From contig NZ_DF820425.1 of the NCBI RefSeq assembly GCF_000617845.2, positions 4,081,725 through 4,145,724 of the forward strand: a stretch of DNA of 64,000 bases, written 5' to 3'. The notes beneath the pieces were generated by a model. The model was not told the origin of the DNA. It worked only from the letters and a program-made list of their open reading frames with translations, and ran no database searches. Origin of the DNA: Bradyrhizobium sp. DOA9. Its GTDB lineage: Bacteria; Pseudomonadota; Alphaproteobacteria; Rhizobiales; Xanthobacteraceae. Positions within the stretch are counted from its first letter, which is position 1. Every line of letters begins with the position of its first letter. This document shows, piece by piece, positions 16,033 through 24,252 of the stretch. The position numbers were made by a program, and so were the translations under genes.

Positions 16033-17211
16033 ATGCGTCCAAACACGTTCGCCTGCTTCGCAGCAGTGCTCATGTCCATCTCATCCGCAGCCCACGCGCA
16101 ATCAGCGACGGAAGATGTCAAGGCCAAGGCGCAACGACTCGTGTCTCCTCTGGTCGACGCGCGGGACGATCGCCTGCGCGTGGTCGCGACGTTCGAACAT
16201 CAGGTCACCGGCGTCACTGTCGCACCGGACGGCCGGATCTTCGTGAATTTCCCGCGCTGGACCGAGGATGCGCCCGTTTCGGTGGCTGAGCTCATGCCGG
16301 ACGGGTCGACCAGGCCTTACCCGAACGAGGAGTGGAACAGCTGGCGCAACGCGCGGATGTCCGAACTCTCACCGAACGATCATTTTGTTTGCGTTCAAAG
16401 CGTTGTTGCGGACCAACGGGGATCGCTCTGGGTCGTGGATCCGGCAGCTCCAAATGCCGAGAAGACCATCAAGGGCGGGCCAAAGGTCGTCGAGATAGAT
16501 CTGAAATCGAACAACGCGAAACGATCCTACCCGATTCCTCCCGAAGTAGCCGGTCCGGGGAGTTATCTGAACGATGTCCGCATCGCGCCTGACGGAAAAT
16601 TCGCCTATCTGACCGACGCCGGTTCACCCGGCGGCTTGATCGTTCTCGACATCCAGTCAGGAGAGGCCTGGCGTGTGCTGAGTGACGATCCTTCGACCCA
16701 ATTCGATCCGAGCGTCAATGTGATGACCGACGGCAAGCCTCTGCGGCGGCCCGACGGACGGCAACCGTTGTTCAATGCAGATAGCCTGGCGTTGTCCAAG
16801 GACGGCGGCACGCTGTATTGGCAGGCCCTGACCGGGAAAACCCTTTACCGAATTGCGACGTCCGCAATCCAGAATCGTGACGCGGCAAGCCACGTGCGTC
16901 CGGAGACGGTGGCCACGACAGAGCCGGCTGATGGACTCTGGACGGACGAGAATGACAATATCTATCTGAGTTCGCTCGCCAACAACGCCGTCAAGATCAT
17001 CAATCCGCGAGACGGCAGCATACGGCAGGTGTTGACCGACTCGCGCCTGCGCTGGCCGGATACCTTCTCGCAAGGACCTGATGGCCACATCTATGTGACG
17101 GCTTCACACATCCAGGATTCACCTTGGTTCCACATGGCCTGGACGGACAAGAACTTCACCTTGTTCAAGTTCATGCCGGGCGATCTCGACGGCGAGCGCA
17201 AGGGGAAGTAA
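16033..17211 (+). CDS. major royal jelly protein (MRJP/yellow) family, secreted
   Basis: A 392-residue exported protein. Signal peptide MRPNTFACFAAVLMSISSAA with cleavage near AHA-Q, followed by a six-bladed beta-propeller of the MRJP/yellow family: TFEHQVTGVTVAPDGRIFVN, WNSWRNARMSEL, LWVVDPAAPN, YLNDVRIAPDGKFAYLTDAG, FNADSLALSKDGGTLYWQAL, GLWTDENDNIYLSSLANNAV, RWPDTFSQGPDGHIYVTASH. Bacterial members are sometimes labelled gluconolactonase- or dopachrome-related; their reaction is not established. It lies 40 bases ahead of the ion-channel gene on the same strand. A GAGAGGA precedes the ATG. Confidence 0.9.
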   Translation: MRPNTFACFAAVLMSISSAAHAQSATEDVKAKAQRLVSPLVDARDDRLRVVATFEHQVTGVTVAPDGRIFVNFPRWTEDAPVSVAELMPDGSTRPYPNEEWNSWRNARMSELSPNDHFVCVQSVVADQRGSLWVVDPAAPNAEKTIKGGPKVVEIDLKSNNAKRSYPIPPEVAGPGSYLNDVRIAPDGKFAYLTDAGSPGGLIVLDIQSGEAWRVLSDDPSTQFDPSVNVMTDGKPLRRPDGRQPLFNADSLALSKDGGTLYWQALTGKTLYRIATSAIQNRDAASHVRPETVATTEPADGLWTDENDNIYLSSLANNAVKIINPRDGSIRQVLTDSRLRWPDTFSQGPDGHIYVTASHIQDSPWFHMAWTDKNFTLFKFMPGDLDGERKGK

Positions 17212-17251
17212 GGGCGCCTCGAGCCAGCCAATCAATCCGAGGAGGCCGACG

Positions 17252-18328
17252 GTGCGTTGGTTCGAGCCCATTCTGGGCACATTGCTGATGGCACTGGTGC
17301 TTGCCGACGTCTTTCTTACTGTCCTCTACGCCCGGGCGGGCACCGGGTTCTTGAGCGACCGCCTGGCAAGGCTGGTGTGGCTGGCCTTGCGCGGGATGGC
17401 TTCGAGCCACAAGAATCATGTGCTTTCGTTCTGCGGACCCGTCATCGTGGTCGCGTTGCTACTGACCTGGTCGATTTTGCTCGCGCTGGGGACGGCACTG
17501 ATCGTTCACCCGCTGCTGGGAACGAGCATCACCAACAGCAACCAGGACACTCCAACGGATTTCGTGACGGCGCTTTACGTGGCTGGAAGCAGCCTCTCCA
17601 TCGTCGGCGGCAGCGATTTCGGTCCGCAAAGCCCCGGAGCGAAACTGCTGTTTCTTCTCAACTCGGTGATCGGAACCTCCGTCATATCGCTCACCATCAC
17701 CTACCTGATGCAGATCTACGGCGCTCTCAGGAGCAGAAACTCACTCTGTCTCAAGATTCACGCGCTTTCGGGCGAGACCGGTGATGCCGCCGAGTTGCTA
17801 GCGCACCTGTTTGCAAAGAACCAGCTCAGCGCGGGTTACAACAATCTCTCGGAGCTCGCGGCAGAACTCACGAACGCGAAGGAAGCGCACCATTTCTATC
17901 CCATTCTGTTTTACTTCCGCTTCCCGGAGCCGATTTACGCCGTGTCCAGGTCGTGGCTGATCGCGCTTGATGCTGTTTCGCTGATCCGAAGCGCGTTGCC
18001 TCCAGATGCGGATTGGCTGAAACAATCGGGTGCGGTCACGCAGATCTGGTCTTCCACGTTGCTGCTGCTTTCCACTCTCAGCGATGTCTTCCTGCAGAAG
18101 AACCCGTCGCATGAAGCCGACGACGCAGATCGGCAGCTCTGGCGCATCCGGTGCGATCGTGCGCGACAGCGACTACAGCACGCCGGCATCTCTGTAACCG
18201 ACGATCGCCTCCATTCGCTGGACGCTTACGTGGAATGCAGAAGAAGGTGGGACCGTGTCGTCCATCTGGTTGGCAGCTCCATGGCTTACGAAGCTGCGGA
18301 CATTGATCCAGCCACACAGAGGACGTGA
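17252..18328 (+). CDS. two-pore-helix ion channel domain membrane protein
   Basis: A 358-residue inner-membrane protein. About three hydrophobic segments: residues ~5-26 (PILGTLLMALVLADVFLTVL), ~58-82 (VIVVALLLTWSILLALGTAL) and ~130-155 (LLFLLNSVIGTSVISLTITY). Between the last two, LYVAGSSLSIVGGSDFGPQS resembles a potassium-channel pore and filter, with GGSDFG in place of the classical TxGYG. The C-terminal ~190 residues are cytoplasmic and helical with no recognised domain. The GTG start has an excellent GAGGAGG. Ion selectivity is inferred, not shown. It probably forms an operon with the MRJP gene. Confidence 0.75.
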   Translation: MRWFEPILGTLLMALVLADVFLTVLYARAGTGFLSDRLARLVWLALRGMASSHKNHVLSFCGPVIVVALLLTWSILLALGTALIVHPLLGTSITNSNQDTPTDFVTALYVAGSSLSIVGGSDFGPQSPGAKLLFLLNSVIGTSVISLTITYLMQIYGALRSRNSLCLKIHALSGETGDAAELLAHLFAKNQLSAGYNNLSELAAELTNAKEAHHFYPILFYFRFPEPIYAVSRSWLIALDAVSLIRSALPPDADWLKQSGAVTQIWSSTLLLLSTLSDVFLQKNPSHEADDADRQLWRIRCDRARQRLQHAGISVTDDRLHSLDAYVECRRRWDRVVHLVGSSMAYEAADIDPATQRT

Positions 18329-18447
18329 GCGCCCATCTTCTCTCGCGGTGAGCAGCACGCGGGGACAGCTTGATCGATGACTCGGGATTCGATGAGCTTC
18401 CGATCGCCTTGAACTCAAAAGAGCATTGCGTTCGATGCTCGCCGGAC

Positions 18448-20070
18448 CTAGTGCCCGCCGCCCGCCGGCGAGGCCGTCGGCTTGCCTGTCAGGAGCAGTG
18501 CGATGCCTGCCAGCAGCAGTACGATGCCGACCACGGCAAAGGTGTCGCTGAAGCCCATCACCAGCGCCTGCTGCTTGACCGTCTTGCCGAGCGCAATGAT
18601 GGCCTGATGCCGGGCGCCGGCCGGGTCGGTCATGCCGTGGGCCATGAAATAGTCCGTCATCGCTGCAATCCGCTCGCGCACCTCCTCGCGGCCGAGATCG
18701 ACGGATTGGCCGATGATGTTGGAATGGAACTGCTCGCGCTTGGTCACGATGGTCGAGAGCAAGGCGGTGCCGATCGCGCCCCCGAGGTTACGCATCATGT
18801 TGGAGATGCCGGAGGCCGCCGGCGCATCCTGCGGCGCGACGCTGCCGAGCGAGATCGCGCTCAGCGGCGTCAGCAGCAGGGCCTGGCCGACGGCGCGAAC
18901 GATATTGGGGATCAGGAACTGGTCGCCGGAATAGTCCGGTGACATCGCCGTGTTGAGGAACGAGCTTGCCGCGAAGATCGCCGTGCCGGCGAAGGCGATC
19001 AGACGGATGTCGAAGCGCTGCATCAGCTTCGGCACCAATGGAATGAGCAGGAGCTGAGGCAGCCCGGTCCAGGCCAGCACGGTGCCGATCTGCTCGGCAT
19101 TGTAGTGCTGCACCTGGCCCAGATAGGCCGGCAGCAAATAGATCGAGCCGAACAGGGCAAAGCCGATGAAGACGCCCGCGAGGGTACCGAGTCCGAAGCT
19201 GCGCTGGGCCAGCAGCCGCAGGCGCAGCAGCGGCTTCTCGATCAGCAATTCGTTGGCGACGAACACGGCGAGGCTGACCGCGGCTACGATCGCGAGCTTC
19301 ACGATGAAGGGCGAGCCGAACCAATCGTTCTTGTTGCCTTCTTCCAGCACTGCCTGCAGCGCGGACAGGCCGATCGCCATGGTGGCGATGCCGAACCAGT
19401 CGCCCTCGCGGAGCAGGCCGAGGTTCAGCGGCTGCCGCTCGAGGGTAAGATAGAGCAACGTCACCATCACCGCCGTCGGCACGACGTTGACGAAGAAGAT
19501 GGTCTGCCAGCCGTAATTCTCGGTGAGGTAGCCGCCGATGGTGGGGCCGATGGCCGGCGCAAAGGTGACTGCCAGCGAGAACATGGCGAGCCCGATCGGC
19601 TGCTGCACCTTCGGCAGCCTGGTGAAGACCAGCGTGAACGCCATGGGGATCAACACGCCGCCGAAAAATCCCTGGAAGGCGCGGAACGCGATCATGGTCG
19701 GAAGATCGGTGGCGAACGCACAGGCGACAGAGAACGCGGCAAACAGGCTCGCAAAGCTCAGCATGATGTTGCGGAAGGAAAACACGCGGCTGAGATAATC
19801 GGTGAGGGGGATCACCACGATCTCGCCGATCAGGTAAGAGGTCGAGATCCAGGAGCCGTTGTCGACGCCCGTGCCGATGCCACCCTCGATATTGAGCAGC
19901 GAGGCGTTGGTGATCTGGATGTTGAGGATCGCCATGAACGCGCCAACCATGGCCGCGAGGATGGCGACCCACACGGCCGCGCTGGCGCGCGCGGGTTGGG
20001 CGGTTAGCGCGACCGGGGTTGGCGCCTGGCGCGCTGCCGATGTCGGGCCGGTGAGGACGAGGTCTGACAT
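18448..20070 (-). CDS. emrB: DHA2 family MFS multidrug efflux transporter (EmrB-like)
   Basis: A 540-residue, 14-helix major facilitator. The motifs ILNIQITNASLLNIEGGIGT, SWISTSYLIGEIVVIPLTDY, and the motif-C-like PAIGPTIGGYLTENYGWQTI are those of EmrB/DHA2 drug:H+ antiporters, which pair with an HlyD-type adaptor and an outer-membrane factor. The ATG at 20070 is preceded by AAAGGTGA; an in-frame start 18 bases upstream overlaps the previous gene's stop. The emrA-like gene lies immediately upstream on the same strand. No TolC gene is next to it. Confidence 0.9.
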   Translation of the reverse strand: MSDLVLTGPTSAARQAPTPVALTAQPARASAAVWVAILAAMVGAFMAILNIQITNASLLNIEGGIGTGVDNGSWISTSYLIGEIVVIPLTDYLSRVFSFRNIMLSFASLFAAFSVACAFATDLPTMIAFRAFQGFFGGVLIPMAFTLVFTRLPKVQQPIGLAMFSLAVTFAPAIGPTIGGYLTENYGWQTIFFVNVVPTAVMVTLLYLTLERQPLNLGLLREGDWFGIATMAIGLSALQAVLEEGNKNDWFGSPFIVKLAIVAAVSLAVFVANELLIEKPLLRLRLLAQRSFGLGTLAGVFIGFALFGSIYLLPAYLGQVQHYNAEQIGTVLAWTGLPQLLLIPLVPKLMQRFDIRLIAFAGTAIFAASSFLNTAMSPDYSGDQFLIPNIVRAVGQALLLTPLSAISLGSVAPQDAPAASGISNMMRNLGGAIGTALLSTIVTKREQFHSNIIGQSVDLGREEVRERIAAMTDYFMAHGMTDPAGARHQAIIALGKTVKQQALVMGFSDTFAVVGIVLLLAGIALLLTGKPTASPAGGGH

Positions 20071-20084
20071 GACATCACCTTTGA

Positions 20085-21311
20085 TCACCTTTGCGATGCG
20101 AGCTGCGCCAGAGCCGGCGCAGGAGATGCGGGCTGCGAAGCCTCCTTCACGGCCGGCCTGGTCTGGATCCGCGGAATGACCGACATGCCCGGCCGCAGCC
20201 CGGCCGCGTCGCTGTCGAGCAGGATTTTCACGGGTATGCGCTGCACGATCTTGGTGAAGTTGCCGGTGGCGTTGTCAGGCGGCAGCAGCGCGAATTCCTG
20301 ACCACTCGCCGGTGCGAGACTGTCGACATGCCCCTGCACGGCCTTGCCGGGGAACATGTCGACCTCGATGTCGACCGGCTGGCCGGCGCGGACCTGGCCG
20401 AGCTGTGTTTCCTTGAAATTGCCGATCACATAGGCGCCATTCGACGGGACCAGCGACATCAGTTGCGTGCCGGCCTGAACATACTGGCCGACGCGCAAGG
20501 TGCGATTGCCGACAATGCCATCGATGGGCGCGGTGATCGTGGTGTAGGACAGATTGAGTTCGGCCTGACGTTGGAGCGCCTTGGCACGCGCGTCCGCCGC
20601 CACGGCTTGCGCCAGCTCCGCCTTCAGAAGCTCAACCTGCCCTCGGGCAGAAGCGAGGTTCGCCTTGTCGCGTTCGGTGGAGGCGAGCGCAGCCTTGTCG
20701 CGCGCCTCCGCGTTCTGCGCATTCTGAAGGCTGCCATAGCCTGTGGCCGCAAGATCGGTGTAACGCTTGTTTTCCTGGGCGGTGAAGACGCGCGCGGCCA
20801 TGTCGACATCGAGCGTTGCCTCGGCCGCTTCGATCACGGACTGCTGCACGTCGAGCTGTGCGTGCTTGCTGGCGACCGCTGCGGCAGACGCAGCGACGTC
20901 GGCCTTGGCTTGATCGAGCGCGACCTTGAAATCGCGGTCATCGATCCGCGCCAGCACCTGTCCCGCCTTGACGTGTTGATTGTCGGCGGCGAGGACCTGG
21001 TTCAGATAGCCCGAGATCTTCGGGGCAATCGTGGTGTTGTCGGCCTTCACATAGGCATCGTCGGTGGAAACGGTGAAGCGCCCGACCGTCCAGTAATCCC
21101 AGCCGTACCAGGAGGCGGCGGCGAGCAGGGCGACCGCGGCGCCGGCAAAGAAGAAGCGCTTCAGCGCGCCCTTTCCCGCTTGCTTCACAGAAACAGCTTC
21201 GAGGTCAGTGGCCGAAGCCGGCGCGGGCATTCTGGAGCCGCCGGTCTCAGCCTCTGGTTCCCGGCCGGATTGGAGAGAGGTGACTTGACCGCTTGTGCTT
21301 TGGGCGCCCAT
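20085..21311 (-). CDS. emrA: HlyD family efflux adaptor (EmrA-like)
   Basis: A 408-residue periplasmic adaptor: cytoplasmic N-terminus, one membrane helix (ALKRFFFAGAAVALLAAASW, ~50-70), a split biotinyl-lipoyl domain (DAYVKADNTTIAPKISGYLN and LSYTTITAPIDGIVGNRTLR), a long alpha-helical hairpin rich in Ala/Lys/Glu between them, and a beta-barrel (VIGNFKETQLGQVRAGQPVD). It joins the MFS pump to an outer-membrane channel. It is the first gene of the pair with emrB and is transcribed divergently from the TetR regulator; a promoter and operator lie just upstream. Confidence 0.9.
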   Translation of the reverse strand: MGAQSTSGQVTSLQSGREPEAETGGSRMPAPASATDLEAVSVKQAGKGALKRFFFAGAAVALLAAASWYGWDYWTVGRFTVSTDDAYVKADNTTIAPKISGYLNQVLAADNQHVKAGQVLARIDDRDFKVALDQAKADVAASAAAVASKHAQLDVQQSVIEAAEATLDVDMAARVFTAQENKRYTDLAATGYGSLQNAQNAEARDKAALASTERDKANLASARGQVELLKAELAQAVAADARAKALQRQAELNLSYTTITAPIDGIVGNRTLRVGQYVQAGTQLMSLVPSNGAYVIGNFKETQLGQVRAGQPVDIEVDMFPGKAVQGHVDSLAPASGQEFALLPPDNATGNFTKIVQRIPVKILLDSDAAGLRPGMSVIPRIQTRPAVKEASQPASPAPALAQLASQR

Positions 21312-21329
21312 GGCGCGCCTCCATAATTA

Positions 21330-21347
21330 GGAAACTTTATATTTTCC
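21330..21347. promoter_or_regulatory. inverted repeat GGAAA-N8-TTTCC (probable TetR operator)
   Basis: GGAAA (21330-21334) and TTTCC (21343-21347) frame an AT-rich centre. On the minus strand it abuts the -10 element of the efflux promoter, covering the expected transcription start. The divergent TetR gene is the natural candidate to bind it. Confidence 0.5.
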
Positions 21348-21375
21348 AAAATAGGCCACATATTCCGGCTGTCAA
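21348..21375 (-). promoter_or_regulatory. sigma-70 type promoter for the emrAB-like operon
   Basis: On the minus strand TTGACA (21375-21370) is followed by a 16-base spacer and TATTTT (21353-21348). Transcription would start near 21341 and give a leader of about 30 bases before the adaptor ATG at 21311. Confidence 0.55.
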
Positions 21376-21435
21376 TGGAATGTCTGCTATCGTCGGAAGG
21401 CATGACTGAACATCGCGATCACGAAGGCGAGAGCA

Positions 21436-22116
21436 ATGACAAGAACGAAGGGCGTGACAACGAAGAGACGTGCCGGATCGGAGGCGCCGCGCGGTCGGGG
21501 CCGGCCGCAGGTCAGGTCGGACGAAGAGACGCGCGCCGTGATCGTGGACGCTGCTCGACATGAATTCGCGGCGACGGGCTATGCGGCGACCAGCATCGAA
21601 AGTGTGGCACGCAGTGCCGGCGTATCCACCAAGACGCTCTACCGGTTGATCCCGAACAAGGCCGCACTGTTCGAGGCGACGATCACCAACAGAATGGATC
21701 GCTTCGTCTCTCAAGTCCGGCTCAAGGCGTGCGATGGTGATGATATCGAAAGTGCGCTGCGAGAGGCGCTGATCGCCTGCGGCGAGTTGATCCTTGATGA
21801 GGATGTCATCGCGCTCCAGCGCACGATCCTCAGCGAAAGCAAGCATTTTCCCGAGATGGCACAGACCTTTTACCAGAAGGCGATCAGGCGCACCGAAAGC
21901 ACGCTGGCGAATTGGCTCAAGGCGCAGGCGGAACGCGGCCTCATCGCGGTCGGTGAGGCCGATCTTGCTGCCGGCATGCTGCTCGGCATGCTCGTATTTC
22001 AGCCGCAACGTGCCGCGCTGTTCGGACGTGCCGCGGTGCCTGGCCGAAAGGAGCTGGAGCGGCGTGCAAGCGCTTGTGCCGCATTGTTCGTGAAGGGCTG
22101 CGCTGTGACAACATGA
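21436..22116 (+). CDS. TetR/AcrR family transcriptional regulator
   Basis: A 226-residue repressor-type protein. After a basic tail (RGRGRPQVRSDEETRAVIVD) comes a TetR HTH: FAATGYAATSIESVARSAGV and STKTLYRLIPNKAALFEATI. The C-terminal ligand domain resembles the AcrR/TetR_C group (ALREALIACGELILDEDVIA, LQRTILSESKHFPEMAQTFY). It is divergent from the efflux pair with 124 bases between the two starts, which is the standard layout for a repressor of its neighbouring pump. The likely operator is the GGAAA/TTTCC repeat. Confidence 0.9.
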   Translation: MTRTKGVTTKRRAGSEAPRGRGRPQVRSDEETRAVIVDAARHEFAATGYAATSIESVARSAGVSTKTLYRLIPNKAALFEATITNRMDRFVSQVRLKACDGDDIESALREALIACGELILDEDVIALQRTILSESKHFPEMAQTFYQKAIRRTESTLANWLKAQAERGLIAVGEADLAAGMLLGMLVFQPQRAALFGRAAVPGRKELERRASACAALFVKGCAVTT

Positions 22117-22184
22117 TCGGAGAGCTGCTCAAGGTGTCGCGCGGCAGCCAAGCTCCGAGAACATCTCGCCCATCGACGGCCTGC

Positions 22185-22943
22185 TCACGCGAGATATCCG
22201 GAAACACCGTCCCACAACAGTTTCACGGCGGTGACGACCAGCAGGGCGTAGCAGGCCCGGAAGATCTGCTTCTGGTCCAGCTTTGCATGAAACCGCCAAC
22301 CCAGCCATACGCCGACCGGAATGGCGAACAGGCAAGCCGCCATCAATATCCAGACATTGCCCGCGGGCCGCACCAGCAGCAGCCATGGCACCGCCTTGGT
22401 CGCATTGCCCACCGTGAAGAAGAGGCTCGTCGTGCCGGCATAGACGTCCTTGCTGAGGCCAAGCGGCAGCAGATACATCGCAAGCGGTGGTCCGCCCGAA
22501 TGCGCAACCATGGTCGTGACGCCGGAGGCCAAGCCCGCAGCGACGGCTTTCGGCGACGAACGCGCACGAACGGTCGGTTCCGAACCGCCGACAAACCACA
22601 TGCCGACAAAGATCAGGGTGACGACTGCCATCACGATCGCCACGGCGCGATGGTCGAGCACACGGAAGAGCAGGTAGCCGCATCCGATGCCGATCAGGAG
22701 ACCCGGCAACAGCAGCACGATATCCGGCTTCGACCAGGTCGATGGTTTCCAGTAGCGCAGCGCGAACAGGTCCATCGCGATGAACAGGGGGGCGAGCAGG
22801 CCGCCGGCCGTCACAGGATCCATCACGAGAGAGAGCAGCGGAATGCCGACGATCGAAAACCCGCCGCCGAAGGCGCCCTTCATGAAGCAGATCAGGAAGA
22901 CGCCGGCGAAGGCGATCAGGACCGTGCTGACTGTCAGCTCCAT
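22185..22943 (-). CDS. TauE/SafE family sulfite/organosulfonate exporter-like permease
   Basis: A 252-residue polytopic membrane protein with about eight helices. FLICFMKGAFGGGFSIVGIP and, in the second half, GLASGVTTMVAHSGGPPLAM are the paired glycine-rich signatures of the TauE/SafE family. Members move sulfite, sulfoacetate or unknown anions. The ATG at 22943 begins the first helix; an in-frame codon upstream (22982) adds only non-family residues. Three TCGGTRCAAT sites lie upstream. It converges with the tetR gene, 68 bases away. Confidence 0.85.
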   Translation of the reverse strand: MELTVSTVLIAFAGVFLICFMKGAFGGGFSIVGIPLLSLVMDPVTAGGLLAPLFIAMDLFALRYWKPSTWSKPDIVLLLPGLLIGIGCGYLLFRVLDHRAVAIVMAVVTLIFVGMWFVGGSEPTVRARSSPKAVAAGLASGVTTMVAHSGGPPLAMYLLPLGLSKDVYAGTTSLFFTVGNATKAVPWLLLVRPAGNVWILMAACLFAIPVGVWLGWRFHAKLDQKQIFRACYALLVVTAVKLLWDGVSGYLA

Positions 22944-22963
22944 GGCTGTGCTCCAGAACCAAA

Positions 22964-23052
22964 CTCGGTGCAATCGATGCAAACCGAAATCGTGCAGCTG
23001 GATTGTACCGATAATTGGTGCGGATCAATAGGAGCATTGCACTCGGTACAAT
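22964..23052. promoter_or_regulatory. three TCGGTRCAAT motifs upstream of the TauE/SafE gene
   Basis: TCGGTGCAAT occurs at 22965-22974, TCGGTACAAT on the minus strand at 23011-23002, and TCGGTACAAT on the plus strand at 23043-23052. The outer and middle copies form an inverted pair with starts 40 bases apart. They lie just upstream of the permease start; on the minus strand the middle copy includes TACAAT, a candidate -10. A regulator-binding array is inferred. Confidence 0.4.
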
Positions 23053-23138
23053 TTGGCGGGCTGGGTCTCTCCATACTGTGATTGGATGAGGATCGTCATG
23101 TGACTGATCGGAAGCGCGCCGCGAAGCGCGGTCGTGAT

Positions 23139-23375
23139 CTAATCCTTGACGTCGTACTGCTTGCTGAGGTGATCGCCGATCTGAACCAGCATGGCGACAC
23201 ATTCCGGATAACCCGGCCGATCCACCGTGGCCTGATCTGCGCTGGCTTAAAACTCCCAGGAGCTGCCGTCGCGAATGATGGAAATCGTCATTGCGTCGGG
23301 ACAGTCGGCGTGAACCTTCAACTCGGCTCTCGCCATAGCAATCAACTCGCTCTCCGTTTTCGACGGTTTGCTCAT
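23139..23375 (-). pseudogene. small conserved-looking protein gene interrupted by an in-frame TAA
   Basis: From the ATG at 23375 (AAAGGA eight bases upstream) the frame reads MSKPSKTESELIAMARAELK, then a segment ending DGSSWEF, and meets TAA at 23249-23247. The same frame continues without any shift for 36 more codons (ASADQATVDRPGYPECVAML, then VQIGDHLSKQYDVKD) to TAG at 23139. Both halves have normal coding character, so one AAA/AAG-to-TAA change would account for the break. Intact it would be a 78-residue protein of unknown function. Either a recent pseudogene or a 42-residue shortened product. Confidence 0.55.
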
Positions 23376-23576
23376 GAAGCTCATCCTTTCGTCCTGAGGT
23401 CGAATTCTGCCGGCCTCGCCCAAGTCACCAGATCTGATCGGCTTACACGAAGCTGACAAGTGCCTTGACTGGCTGGCCCGCTGCTTTTTCACTGGCTCCA
23501 GCGTGCAGAATGGTGGAAGAGGGCATCGTCGCGGCGCGAGCCGTATGGTGACACCGGACTGCCTGACGGAACTTCG

Positions 23577-24251
23577 ATGCGCCTTCTGATCGTTGAGGAC
23601 AATGCCGAGCTGTCGCGGCTCATTGCCGCCGGGCTGTCCAAGGCCGGCTATGAGAGCGACATCGTCGGCAGCGCGGCCGAGGCGCGCGAGGCGGTGAGCA
23701 GCGTCAGCTATGCCGCAATGATCCTCGACCTCGGCCTGCCCGACGGCGACGGCCTGTCGGTGCTGCGCGAGCTGCGCCTCAGGATGGAGCCCCTGCCGGT
23801 GCTGGTGCTGACCGCGCGCGGCGGCTTGCAGGATCGCGTCACTGGCCTGCGCAGCGGCGCCGACGATTATCTGGCAAAACCGTTTGCGATGGAGGAACTG
23901 GTGGCGCGGCTGGAGGCAATCCTGCGCCGCCCCGGCCAGTTGCTCGGCCGCTCGCTCAGTCTCGCCAATCTCGTCTACGACACCGAGAGCCGGCAGATCT
24001 TCGTCGACGACCAGCCGCGGATCATCTCCGCGCGCGAGACCTCGGTGCTCGAGATCCTGCTGCGCCGGCAGGGCCGGGTGGTGCCGAAGAAGAACGTCGA
24101 GGACCACATCTTCGGGCTCGAAGGCGAGGTCGCCTCCAACGCGGTCGAGGTCTATGTGTCGCGGCTGCGCAAGCAACTGGCCGAGCACGGCGCCAGGGTT
24201 GTGATCCATACCATCCGTGGCGTCGGCTATCTCTTGACCGAGGAGAAATAG
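23577..24251 (+). CDS. OmpR-family response regulator (TctD/QseB-like)
   Basis: A 224-residue two-domain regulator. Receiver domain with acidic pocket MRLLIVEDNAELS, phospho-acceptor Asp51 (MILDLGLPDGDG), LTARGG and Lys101 (YLAKPFAMEELVARLEAILR). The C-terminal winged helix includes ISARETSVLEILLRRQGRVV and VEVYVSRLRKQLAEHGARVV, ending VIHTIRGVGYLLTE. The kinase gene begins one base after its stop, so the two are translationally coupled. This TctD-like class often controls carboxylate uptake systems, and TRAP permease genes lie 3 kb away. Confidence 0.95.
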   Translation: MRLLIVEDNAELSRLIAAGLSKAGYESDIVGSAAEAREAVSSVSYAAMILDLGLPDGDGLSVLRELRLRMEPLPVLVLTARGGLQDRVTGLRSGADDYLAKPFAMEELVARLEAILRRPGQLLGRSLSLANLVYDTESRQIFVDDQPRIISARETSVLEILLRRQGRVVPKKNVEDHIFGLEGEVASNAVEVYVSRLRKQLAEHGARVVIHTIRGVGYLLTEEK

Positions 24252-24252
24252 C

